From an uncultured Methanolobus sp. (GTDB lineage: Archaea > Halobacteriota > Methanosarcinia > Methanosarcinales > Methanosarcinaceae): DNA of 64,000 nt. The stretch lies in assembly GCF_963667555.1 (NCBI RefSeq), contig NZ_OY763421.1, positions 3,055,562 to 3,119,561 of the forward strand, read 5' to 3'. The first letter of the stretch is position 1, and each line of letters begins with the position of its first letter. This document shows positions 45,883-54,452 of the stretch, piece by piece. The position numbers were made by a program, and so were the translations under genes. The notes beneath the pieces are model-generated. The model did no database searches and was not told the origin of the DNA. It saw only the letters and a list, made by a program, of their open reading frames with translations.

Positions 45883-45901
45883 TAAGGTTTCAGTAATTTA
45901 A

Positions 45902-47200
45902 ATGAAAGTACATATTTCTACATACGGCTGCTCTGCCAGTCAGGCATCAGCCGAAATTATGAAGGCAAGCGTCAGGGACGGCGGACATGAACTTGTCCCT
46001 GAGAACAATGCCGAGGTTGTTGTTATCAATACATGTACTGTAAAGTACAGTACAGAGCAGAAGATTCTCCATAAAATTCGGGAATATGGTGAAAAAGGAA
46101 TAGCTGTTATTGTTACAGGCTGCATGCCTGAAGTGCAGCTTGAGGATATCATGCACCAGAATCCCGACGCTCATATACTGGGTGTGAATTCCATATCCAG
46201 ATTAGGTCTGGTTCTTGATTCTCTTTCACGCAATGAGCTTACAGGCGGCAGTGTGAAACTCTTCCTAGAGGAACCGGAGGGCTTCCAGAGTGTTCCTCGT
46301 ATCCGCTACAATTCTAACATCCATATCTGTCAGCTTTCTCAGGGCTGCAATTATGCATGTGCGTATTGCATAGTTACTATTGCACGTGGCAAGTTATGCT
46401 CTTTTGAGCCGGAAGAGATCGTTGATGATATTCAGAGAGCAGTTGATGATGGCTGCCGTGAGATATGGCTGACTTCCCAGGATAATGGCCAGTACGGAAC
46501 TGACAAAGAGGTCTTGCTGCCACAGTTGTTGAAAATGATCTGCAAAATTCCGGGCAATTACAGGATACGTGTGGGAATGATGAATCCATTCTCAGTTATT
46601 CCTATTCTTGACGATCTGCTCGATGCATTTGAGGATGAAAGGATATACAAATTCCTTCACCTGCCAATACAAACAGCTTCAGATGATGTCTTAAAGAAGA
46701 TGAATCGTTATCACTCTATTTCTGAGGCCAATACTATTATTGAGGCTTTCAGGGAACGATTTTCTGACATGACCATCTTCACAGATATCATTGCAGGCTA
46801 TCCCGGTGAGACGGATGAGGATTTCGAAAAGACGGTTAAGTGGGTGAAGGAATGGAAGCCTGAAAAGGTGAATATCTCACGTTTTACTCCAAGGCCACAC
46901 ACAAAGGCATGGGACATGCGCAAAATTGATTCACGTGTTGTTGTTAACAGGTCTAATGAGCTCCACGAGGTCTGCGAGGCGGTCAAACTTGCTAGCCGGG
47001 AAGGAATGATTGGAAAAGAAGTGGAAGTATTCCTGTCAAAACCTGCAAAGCAGAAAGGTATGATGGCCAGAACTGCATCATACAAACCGGTTGTAATTCC
47101 GCAGTGCGACTTACAGCCTGGAATTACATGTTGTGTGCTTATCTATGATGCGACACCTGGTTATTTCCTTGGTCGCATTTTGAATGATGACAAGTGTTGA
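45902..47200 (+). CDS. tRNA t6A37 methylthiotransferase (CDKAL1/MtaB type)
   Basis: The 432-residue protein has the UPF0004 domain (Cys10 in STYGCSASQ, Cys45 in INTCTVK and a third Cys in TGCMPE). The radical-SAM triad is CNYACAYC in a QLSQGCNYACAYCIVTIARG context, and a C-terminal TRAM domain has VEVFLSKPAKQ. The type with TIARG and SQDNGQYG is the eukaryote/archaea e-MtaB (CDKAL1) group that makes ms2t6A. It follows glpX after 19 bases. Confidence 0.9.
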   Translation: MKVHISTYGCSASQASAEIMKASVRDGGHELVPENNAEVVVINTCTVKYSTEQKILHKIREYGEKGIAVIVTGCMPEVQLEDIMHQNPDAHILGVNSISRLGLVLDSLSRNELTGGSVKLFLEEPEGFQSVPRIRYNSNIHICQLSQGCNYACAYCIVTIARGKLCSFEPEEIVDDIQRAVDDGCREIWLTSQDNGQYGTDKEVLLPQLLKMICKIPGNYRIRVGMMNPFSVIPILDDLLDAFEDERIYKFLHLPIQTASDDVLKKMNRYHSISEANTIIEAFRERFSDMTIFTDIIAGYPGETDEDFEKTVKWVKEWKPEKVNISRFTPRPHTKAWDMRKIDSRVVVNRSNELHEVCEAVKLASREGMIGKEVEVFLSKPAKQKGMMARTASYKPVVIPQCDLQPGITCCVLIYDATPGYFLGRILNDDKC

Positions 47201-47251
47201 ACTTTCAGATACTTTTTATTGTTATTAAGCAGCACCTGATCCTCTAATCAA

Positions 47252-49009
47252 TTACTCTGTAGTTTCTTTCTGAATTCTCTGGACCTTGTCCAGTATCTTT
47301 TTGTCATAGAGCTTGACGATATCACTACGGGTGATTATCCCTAGTAGTTTGGTGCTATCTGACCTTGATACCACAGGGAGTCTGCCTATATCTTTTGCAG
47401 CAAGGCGTTTTAGTACGGTGTTCAGTGTTTCGTCCTGATATGCTACTGCAACGTCCTTGGTACAAATTTCGGTGATGGTTTTGTCCAGTTCGTCATGGCC
47501 TACTTTGTCCCTGACATCTTTAAGAGTTACAATTCCGGAAAGCTGTCCGTTAGAATCAAGTACAGGGAAACCTGCATGTCTGCTTGACTGCATAAGTGCT
47601 ATAAGTGCTCCCACATTCTTGTTTTCGGATACGGTCTGAACATTATGTTTCATTGCATCTTTTACAAGAAGTGCTTCCATTATGTCGACTTCTCTTCCTT
47701 TGCGGATAGTAAATCCTCTGCGTTGAAGTCCTTCAGTGAATATGGATTCTGAATTTATGGAACTGGAAACTACATTACTGACAACACATGCAAGCATTAT
47801 AGGAAGTATCATATTGTAGTCTCTTGTCAGTTCGAAGAGAATAAGGATCGAGGCAAGAGGTGCTCTGCTTGTTCCTGCAAATACTGCTCCCATTCCTACA
47901 AGGGCGTATGCACCGGATTCAGCTGTAACATCAGGGAACATTCCGTGAACGATTGATCCGTAGCTTCCTCCCATCATTGCTCCAACAAAAAGCGCCGGTA
48001 CAATGGAGCCTCCTGAACCACCTGAACCCATTGTGAATGAGAATGCGATTATCTTCAAAAATATAAGCAGGAACATTATCTTTAGTGTGAGGTTACCATT
48101 GAGGGCATCTGTTATCACATCATAACCGACACCAAAGACCTGCGGATAGAAAAATCCTATAAGTCCAACAAAAAGTCCTCCTACTGCGGGTTTTATTATT
48201 GGATGGATCTGCAGGGAATCAAAGGCTTTGTGTGTGCCGAAAAGAGCACGCATCAGAAGTGCAGATGTAAGTCCTGCAATTATTCCAAGCAGCAGGTATA
48301 GTACGAATTCATACAAGGGGTCAACGAATTCATAGGAAGCGACTGATATGTTCTCAACACCGAAAACAAGACTTGAGACAATTGTTGCGAAAACTGCTGA
48401 TATGACAATGGGTATGAAACTGCTGGCTTCAAGTTCTCCAAGAATTACTTCTACCACAAAGACCACGCCTGCAAGAGGTGCATTATATGCTGCGGCAATG
48501 CTGCTGGAAGCTCCACAGCCTATCAGTATTTTTACTCTGTTACCATGGATCTTCAGTAAACTGGCAAGAGTAGATCCTATTCCTGATCCTGCAAGGACAA
48601 CAGGGGCTTCCTTTCCGGCAGAACCTCCTGATCCTATGGTTATGATTGATGCCAGGACTTCAAGGAATGCATTTCGAGGTGACATTTTACCGCCGCGCAG
48701 AGCGGTTGCTTCGATGACCTCTTCTATGTCATATCTTCTGGTGTTGATGAAAAAGTGAACAAGGATACCTACTAGAAGTCCTCCGATAGCCGGCAGGAGT
48801 ATTATGAAGTATCTTGATGTATGTGAGACCGTTCCAAAAAAGGATTCATGACTGAATTCAAGCAGTGTGTCATAGAATACTATTGCAAGTCCTGTCAGGA
48901 CTCCAATGATAACTGCAAGTGAGTTTGAGATAAGCGACTCTGTGTGTAGCCACTGTATTGTGTTATGCTTGAATTTTTGGAAGGCTGTTTTTTCAACCAA
49001 AGATTTCAT
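47252..49009 (-). CDS. ClC-type chloride channel/antiporter with two CBS domains
   Basis: The 585-residue protein has a membrane domain (about 20-440). Family motifs are GSGGSAGKEAPVVLAGSGIG, with the gating Glu in GKEAP, and GSGGSGGSIVPALFVGAMMG, then GMGAVFAGTSRAPLASILIL. Two CBS domains lie at about 460-580 (MKHNVQTVSENKNVGALIAL, then CTKDVAVAYQDETLNTVLKR). CBS pairs often bind adenine nucleotides. Channel versus Cl-/H+ exchanger is not certain. It is convergent with the methylthiotransferase. Confidence 0.92.
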   Translation of the reverse strand: MKSLVEKTAFQKFKHNTIQWLHTESLISNSLAVIIGVLTGLAIVFYDTLLEFSHESFFGTVSHTSRYFIILLPAIGGLLVGILVHFFINTRRYDIEEVIEATALRGGKMSPRNAFLEVLASIITIGSGGSAGKEAPVVLAGSGIGSTLASLLKIHGNRVKILIGCGASSSIAAAYNAPLAGVVFVVEVILGELEASSFIPIVISAVFATIVSSLVFGVENISVASYEFVDPLYEFVLYLLLGIIAGLTSALLMRALFGTHKAFDSLQIHPIIKPAVGGLFVGLIGFFYPQVFGVGYDVITDALNGNLTLKIMFLLIFLKIIAFSFTMGSGGSGGSIVPALFVGAMMGGSYGSIVHGMFPDVTAESGAYALVGMGAVFAGTSRAPLASILILFELTRDYNMILPIMLACVVSNVVSSSINSESIFTEGLQRRGFTIRKGREVDIMEALLVKDAMKHNVQTVSENKNVGALIALMQSSRHAGFPVLDSNGQLSGIVTLKDVRDKVGHDELDKTITEICTKDVAVAYQDETLNTVLKRLAAKDIGRLPVVSRSDSTKLLGIITRSDIVKLYDKKILDKVQRIQKETTE

Positions 49010-49379
49010 CTCTATTCATAATAGGTGGCAGGTGTAACATGTACATTATAGATATATTTTTTGAATCACTACTCTTATCTATCATTACAATGGTTTAAAG
49101 GGTAGTTGTCAATACATTACTGATGTGTTCAATTCTATAAATCATTAGTATATAATTGAGTAGTATATTAATGTTTTATAATTTATAAAATAAAGGATAT
49201 TGAATACTTTTATAATATATCAGAGTATATTGGTAACCGTGGAGTAATGTGGGGGCATCAGTGATACTACTGAATGTCCGCAAAGCAATAAACGTAGTTG
49301 TATTTATGGTTGTGTACAGCTCAAAAAGCAGTAAATGATATATCGGACTCAGATCGCAGATATATTCAAGGGTGAGAGT
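49010..49379 (+). promoter_or_regulatory. AT-rich promoter and structured leader of surface protein gene 1
   Basis: A TATA-like CTTTTATAATATAT lies near 49207-49220. The leader then carries a long hairpin: GGGCATCAGT at 49253-49262 and ACTGAATGTCC at 49269-49279 pair with one bulged A. A ribosome-binding site GGTGAG precedes ATG 49380. The leader length of about 130 bases suggests control at the RNA level. No known riboswitch class is recognised. Confidence 0.45.
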
Positions 49380-52300
49380 ATGCATCCCTTTATAAAAAAC
49401 AGTAAAGAAAACGGGGTATTGAATTATATTAGGGTTTTGTTGGCGGTTTCTATAGTTCTGTCGACATTCAACCCGGTGCTAGTAGCGAGTGCGAGCTCAG
49501 GAATAGAACTTTCAATCAGTTCAGACAAGGTCATACAGGGCGATATCGCCAATGTAGTTATTTCTCTTGCGAATTGTGAGAATGTCACCGGAGTAAACAT
49601 GACTCTGGTGTACGACGAGAGTATAGTTTCTCTGAACAGCATTACTAAAAATACATCTGTAATGTCAGTTCATTCTGTAAGTTCCAATGATCTTGGCTCT
49701 GGAAAAGTATCTATTAGTATTAGTGGACTTGACACTATACCAACAGCTGACACTCCGGTAATAGATGTGGCAATGAATGGAGATGTTAGCGGTAATTCTG
49801 ACATGAAGTTGGAGGGTATAGAGTTCATCACAACTGACAGCAGTTCTCCTACCGTAGCAGTTAGCAATGGAGAGATCAACGTAAACTCTGGTCCGGTACT
49901 TGCAGAAATTGTAAGCCAGACTATCAATGAAACTGAAACTCTTACACTGACACTTAGTGCAACAGATGCAGACAATGATCCACTTATATACTTTAAGGAT
50001 GTAGGATTCGGAAGCATTTCAGGAAACGATTTTAGCTGGACTCCTGCATCAGGAGATAACGGAACTTATACGATCAACTTCACAGTTTCCGATGGTTATG
50101 AGGAAGATTCAGGAAACGTCACTATCAATGTGAACAAGCTTCCTATGTATAATCATCCACCAGTTTTCAACTCAATTAATGATATCAATACAACTGTTGG
50201 AAACCTTGTGACCTTTACAGTTTCCGCAACAGATCAGGATCATAATTATCTTACTTATTACAATACTTCTGTACTGCCAGAAGGTGCAGTGTTCTACCCG
50301 GATAACCAGAGCTTTGTCTGGACTCCTTCATCAAATGGTACATATAATGTGAATTTTGGTGTGGATGATGGAAACGGTGGAACCGATTCTGTAGTTGTCA
50401 GGATCATAGTTGACGATGTAGTTGTTGCAATCAACAATCCTCCTGTTCTTACCCCAATAGGAGACCGCAGTGTCAACGAGTCCGAACTCCTCACAATCAC
50501 ACTTAACGCAACCGATGCAGATGGCGATGCACTTACATACTCAAGTAACGCCAGTTTCGGTAATATCACAACAGCAAATGTTTTCACCTGGAATCCTGAC
50601 TATAACTCTTCAGGAATCTATGCAGTAAACTTCAGTGTAAGTGATGGAAATGGTGGAACTGACTCTGAAATTATCAATATAACAGTCAATGATGTAGTTG
50701 TAGTCACAAACAGTGCACCTGTCTTCACTCCAATAGCAGACAGAACTGTCAACGAGTCTGAGCTTCTTATGATCACGCTCAATGCAACTGATGTAGATGG
50801 CGATTTGCTTACATACTCAAGCAACGCCAGCTTTGGTAACATCACAGGCGATGTATTTAGCTGGACTCCAGATTCATCAGACATTGGAACTCATTATGTG
50901 AATTTCAGTGTAACAGATGGAAGTCTGTGGGACCACTACGTTGCAAAGATCACTGTAAATGAAGTAGCTTCTCCAGTTTATACATCTGCAGATCCGGTCA
51001 ACTTCATTACTACAACCGGTAACTTCTGGGTACTCCATGACTGGGACGCAGGAACAGGAAATGTGGCGGATGGATTCAATGTCAGTTATAATGGTACCTG
51101 GTACAATACAACTGATTCTATGTTTAATGATTCAGTCCGTCTGAATGCACATGACTGGTCAAACATTACAGTTTACGCATACAATGCTACAAGTTCAACT
51201 CTCTCATCTGGAATTGAAAGCAATGTTCAGATCCCTAACAATCCGGTAAGCATCATTGATGTTGCTTCCTCTTATTCAATCAATGAAGGAGAAACACTGT
51301 ATATAGATGCAAATTATACCGATCTTGACGGAGACATTGCAGCATTCAGTTCAAACGATACAGATATCTTTAACATCGATGCAGCAACTGGCGTGGCCAG
51401 CTGGACTACAAAGCACAAGGATATTGGAACCCATAATGTAGAATTGACAGCAACAGACGGATACGGTTCTGAAGAGTCACAGGTTGTAGAAATTACTGTA
51501 ACAAATGTGAATAATCCACCAGTGTTTACAGCAATTGGTTCCCAGTCTGTCAACGAAGGTCAGGAACTTGCCTTTACTGTCAATGCAACAGATGTAGACG
51601 GTGATACTCTTACTTACAATGTAATCGGTCTCCCATCAGGAGTAACATTGGATTCTAATTCCGGCGATTTCACCTGGACTCCCGACTATAATATGGCAGG
51701 AGATTACACTGCTAACTTCAGTGTAACCGACGGTGAGCATCATGTCTATCAGGAAGTTGGAATTACAGTAGAAAACACTAACAGAGCTCCGGAATTCCCT
51801 GTGATCAACACTCAATACGTTGCTGAGAACAATACAATAGCACTGGATGTAGGAGCAACTGATGCAGATAATGATAGTCTTGCATACTCATGCAACGCAT
51901 CATTTGGTACTTTTGACAATGTCAACCATACGTTCACATGGACACCTGGCTTTGATGATGCCGGAATCCATTATGTAAAGTTCACTGTAGCTGATACATC
52001 TACAGAGGACAATCTTGTTGTGACTTTCGATGTAACTAACGTTAACAGGATTCCAGTATTCAGAGCAATTGCAGATCAGTCAGTGAGTGAAGGCAACCCT
52101 CTGTCTTTCACTGTTAATGCAACGGATGACGATGGAACTGCTCTTACCTATAGTGCAATAGTTCTTCCATCAGGAGCAACTTTTGATTCAGGTTCCGGTG
52201 ATTTCACCTGGACTCCTGGATATAATATGAATGGTAGTTACACAGCTAACTTCAGTGTATCAGATGGAGAATCAATAGTCTATCAGGAAATTGGTATTAC

Positions 52301-54206
52301 AGTAACAAACACCAACAGAGCACCAGTTCTTGATTACATTCAAAGTGTATCAGTAAACGAGACTGAAAATGTCACAATAACTCTGAATGCTATTGACCCT
52401 GATGGAGATAGCCCATTGTACTACTCAATGAATTCCAGTAAGGGCAACCTAGACGATAACGTGTTCACCTGGACACCTGGGTATGAGGACAAAGGAATTC
52501 ATCATATCAATTTCACAGTAAGCGATGGCGACCTTAGTAGTACCCAAATGGCAGTTATAGGTGTTAACAATACTAATCGTGCTCCAGAATTCACTAGTAT
52601 AGTAGGTACACAAATCATCAATGAAGGAGGAAATATTTCCTTCAAAGTAACAGCTGCTGATGCAGATGGAGATGACCTTACTTATAGTGTTTCAGGAGAT
52701 CCAGAAACATCTACTATAGAATTCACTTCAACAGGAATTACTTTCAATTGGAGTCCTTCTTACACAGAAGCAGGTAATTACACTATAACATTCATCGTAA
52801 AGGACGAAATGTTGTACTCTGATACGCTTAAAGTGCCTATACAAGTTCTGGATGTAAACAGAGCTCCACGCTTCACGTTGAATTCAAGTTATGAGATAAA
52901 TGAAACTAATACTCTAACAATTGATTTGGATCCATATGATGAAGATACAGATGATGTTGTCTCTGTATGGATTAATAATACAGGCAATGCTTCAGGTTCC
53001 CTTTCAAGTAGTGGAGTTTACACCTGGAATACTGATTATTATGATAGCGGTATCTACAATATAGAGTTTGGAATCTCAGATGGTACTGTTACTAGTTACT
53101 CGAACACTACAGTAACAGTCAATGATGTGAATGCACCACCTGTACTGGGTACGATCGGTTCAAAGAGTGTAGATGAAGAAGAAGAGCTCACGATCAATCT
53201 CACAGCAACAGATATCGATGGAAATAGTCTTGAGTTCACGATAGAAAACAAGCCTGGAAATGCTACCTTCGACACTTCCACAGGTAACTTCAGCTGGACT
53301 CCTATTGATGGAGAAACAGGAACTTATTATGTACTCTTTGGAGTAACAGATGGAACGGATATCGACACAGAGAATGTAACTATCAAAGTAACATCCGGTT
53401 CTTCAAGCAGCAGCTCCAGTTCCAGCTCAGGCGGCGGTGGCGGCGGCGGTGGAGGTTCACTGTCCAGTGGAGAGAAGTTTGAGAACATCTTCATCAAGGA
53501 CTATGTACTCAAATCCATCGTAAAGGATAGCGAGGCTGTATTCTCATTCTATAAGGAGAATAACAGTATCGTATCTGTAAGCTTTACACCAAAGCTCAAC
53601 GGTGGTCAGGTTAAGGCAGTAGTTGAAATGCTCTACGGTACATCCTCACAGGTAAGCTCTGATGCACCTGGTAATGTTTACAAGAACATGAACATCTACG
53701 TAGATACCAAGCTCTCTGCAGACTCAATGGGTAATTCAAAGATCAATTTCAAGGTTGAAAAGGAATGGGTTGATGAGAATGAGATCGATCCATCCACAAT
53801 CACACTCTGCAGGTATTCAGGTGGATGGAATGAGCTTCCAACTGAACTAAAGGGTGAGGATGAGGAGTATTACTACTTCATAGCCACAACTCCTGGATTC
53901 TCTCCATTCGCAATTTCCAGTATCGATCCGGCACTTGAAGTAACAGAAGAATCTTCTGCTGAAGCCACTGATGGAAGTGCAGAGAATGCGGAATCAATGA
54001 TGTCCACTGAGGATGTGGCTCAGGAAATTTCAACGGAAACACAGCAGGAAGGCCAGTCTTCAATTGTGCCTGTAATTGTCCTGCTGGGTGTAATAGCTCT
54101 GACAATTGTAGGAATCTTTGGTTACAGAAACAGAGATTACTACGAGAAAGTAAGGTTGCAGCTAGGAAATCCGGATGGAAAGCGCTATAGGCGTACAAAG
54201 AAATAA
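49380..54206 (+). CDS. Giant surface protein 1: cohesin-like domain, about 12 Ig/cadherin-like repeats, PGF-pre-PGF-like domain, membrane anchor
   Basis: The protein has 1,608 residues from ATG 49380. It has a signal peptide (to about residue 40, NPVLVASASS), then a cohesin-like domain (about 40-180: VIQGDIANVVISLANCENVT, VNMTLVYDESIVSL). About twelve Ig/cadherin-like repeats of 85-95 residues follow, with conserved FTWTPDY, NFSVSDG and AxDxDxDxLxY motifs. One Methanosarcina-type surface domain (NFWVLHDWDAGTGNV, about 540-630) interrupts them. A Ser10-Gly9 linker leads to a PGF-pre-PGF-like domain (EKFENIFIKDYVLKSIVK ... PGFSPFAIS). The end is an acidic stretch, a membrane helix and the basic tail NPDGKRYRRTKK. 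It should be anchored in the membrane, with most of it outside. Many N-glycosylation sequons are present. Ligand unknown. Confidence 0.9.
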   Translation: MHPFIKNSKENGVLNYIRVLLAVSIVLSTFNPVLVASASSGIELSISSDKVIQGDIANVVISLANCENVTGVNMTLVYDESIVSLNSITKNTSVMSVHSVSSNDLGSGKVSISISGLDTIPTADTPVIDVAMNGDVSGNSDMKLEGIEFITTDSSSPTVAVSNGEINVNSGPVLAEIVSQTINETETLTLTLSATDADNDPLIYFKDVGFGSISGNDFSWTPASGDNGTYTINFTVSDGYEEDSGNVTINVNKLPMYNHPPVFNSINDINTTVGNLVTFTVSATDQDHNYLTYYNTSVLPEGAVFYPDNQSFVWTPSSNGTYNVNFGVDDGNGGTDSVVVRIIVDDVVVAINNPPVLTPIGDRSVNESELLTITLNATDADGDALTYSSNASFGNITTANVFTWNPDYNSSGIYAVNFSVSDGNGGTDSEIINITVNDVVVVTNSAPVFTPIADRTVNESELLMITLNATDVDGDLLTYSSNASFGNITGDVFSWTPDSSDIGTHYVNFSVTDGSLWDHYVAKITVNEVASPVYTSADPVNFITTTGNFWVLHDWDAGTGNVADGFNVSYNGTWYNTTDSMFNDSVRLNAHDWSNITVYAYNATSSTLSSGIESNVQIPNNPVSIIDVASSYSINEGETLYIDANYTDLDGDIAAFSSNDTDIFNIDAATGVASWTTKHKDIGTHNVELTATDGYGSEESQVVEITVTNVNNPPVFTAIGSQSVNEGQELAFTVNATDVDGDTLTYNVIGLPSGVTLDSNSGDFTWTPDYNMAGDYTANFSVTDGEHHVYQEVGITVENTNRAPEFPVINTQYVAENNTIALDVGATDADNDSLAYSCNASFGTFDNVNHTFTWTPGFDDAGIHYVKFTVADTSTEDNLVVTFDVTNVNRIPVFRAIADQSVSEGNPLSFTVNATDDDGTALTYSAIVLPSGATFDSGSGDFTWTPGYNMNGSYTANFSVSDGESIVYQEIGITVTNTNRAPVLDYIQSVSVNETENVTITLNAIDPDGDSPLYYSMNSSKGNLDDNVFTWTPGYEDKGIHHINFTVSDGDLSSTQMAVIGVNNTNRAPEFTSIVGTQIINEGGNISFKVTAADADGDDLTYSVSGDPETSTIEFTSTGITFNWSPSYTEAGNYTITFIVKDEMLYSDTLKVPIQVLDVNRAPRFTLNSSYEINETNTLTIDLDPYDEDTDDVVSVWINNTGNASGSLSSSGVYTWNTDYYDSGIYNIEFGISDGTVTSYSNTTVTVNDVNAPPVLGTIGSKSVDEEEELTINLTATDIDGNSLEFTIENKPGNATFDTSTGNFSWTPIDGETGTYYVLFGVTDGTDIDTENVTIKVTSGSSSSSSSSSSGGGGGGGGGSLSSGEKFENIFIKDYVLKSIVKDSEAVFSFYKENNSIVSVSFTPKLNGGQVKAVVEMLYGTSSQVSSDAPGNVYKNMNIYVDTKLSADSMGNSKINFKVEKEWVDENEIDPSTITLCRYSGGWNELPTELKGEDEEYYYFIATTPGFSPFAISSIDPALEVTEESSAEATDGSAENAESMMSTEDVAQEISTETQQEGQSSIVPVIVLLGVIALTIVGIFGYRNRDYYEKVRLQLGNPDGKRYRRTKK

Positions 54207-54239
54207 ATAAGCAAATATAAATCAATATAATTCAATATT

Positions 54240-54290
54240 GGCAGACCATGTTCTTTTTATTTGTTCTGCCTTTTCTCCCTTTTTTTATAG
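54240..54290 (+). terminator. Terminator of surface protein gene 1
   Basis: GGCAGA (54240-54245) and TCTGCC (54265-54270) form a stem around an AT-rich loop. TTTTCTCCCTTTTTTT follows. Confidence 0.7.
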
Positions 54291-54452
54291 ATTTGCTGCA
54301 TCATAATAATCTTTGAATATATATTTAGTCCTCCTATATTCAATTAAGTTTATTATTTTAAAAACTTAAGATATGATTATTATGGAGGGGATTTTATCTT
54401 TAAACACGTCAGGCATAGATTTCCACACATAGATGGAAATTTGAACAGTCTT

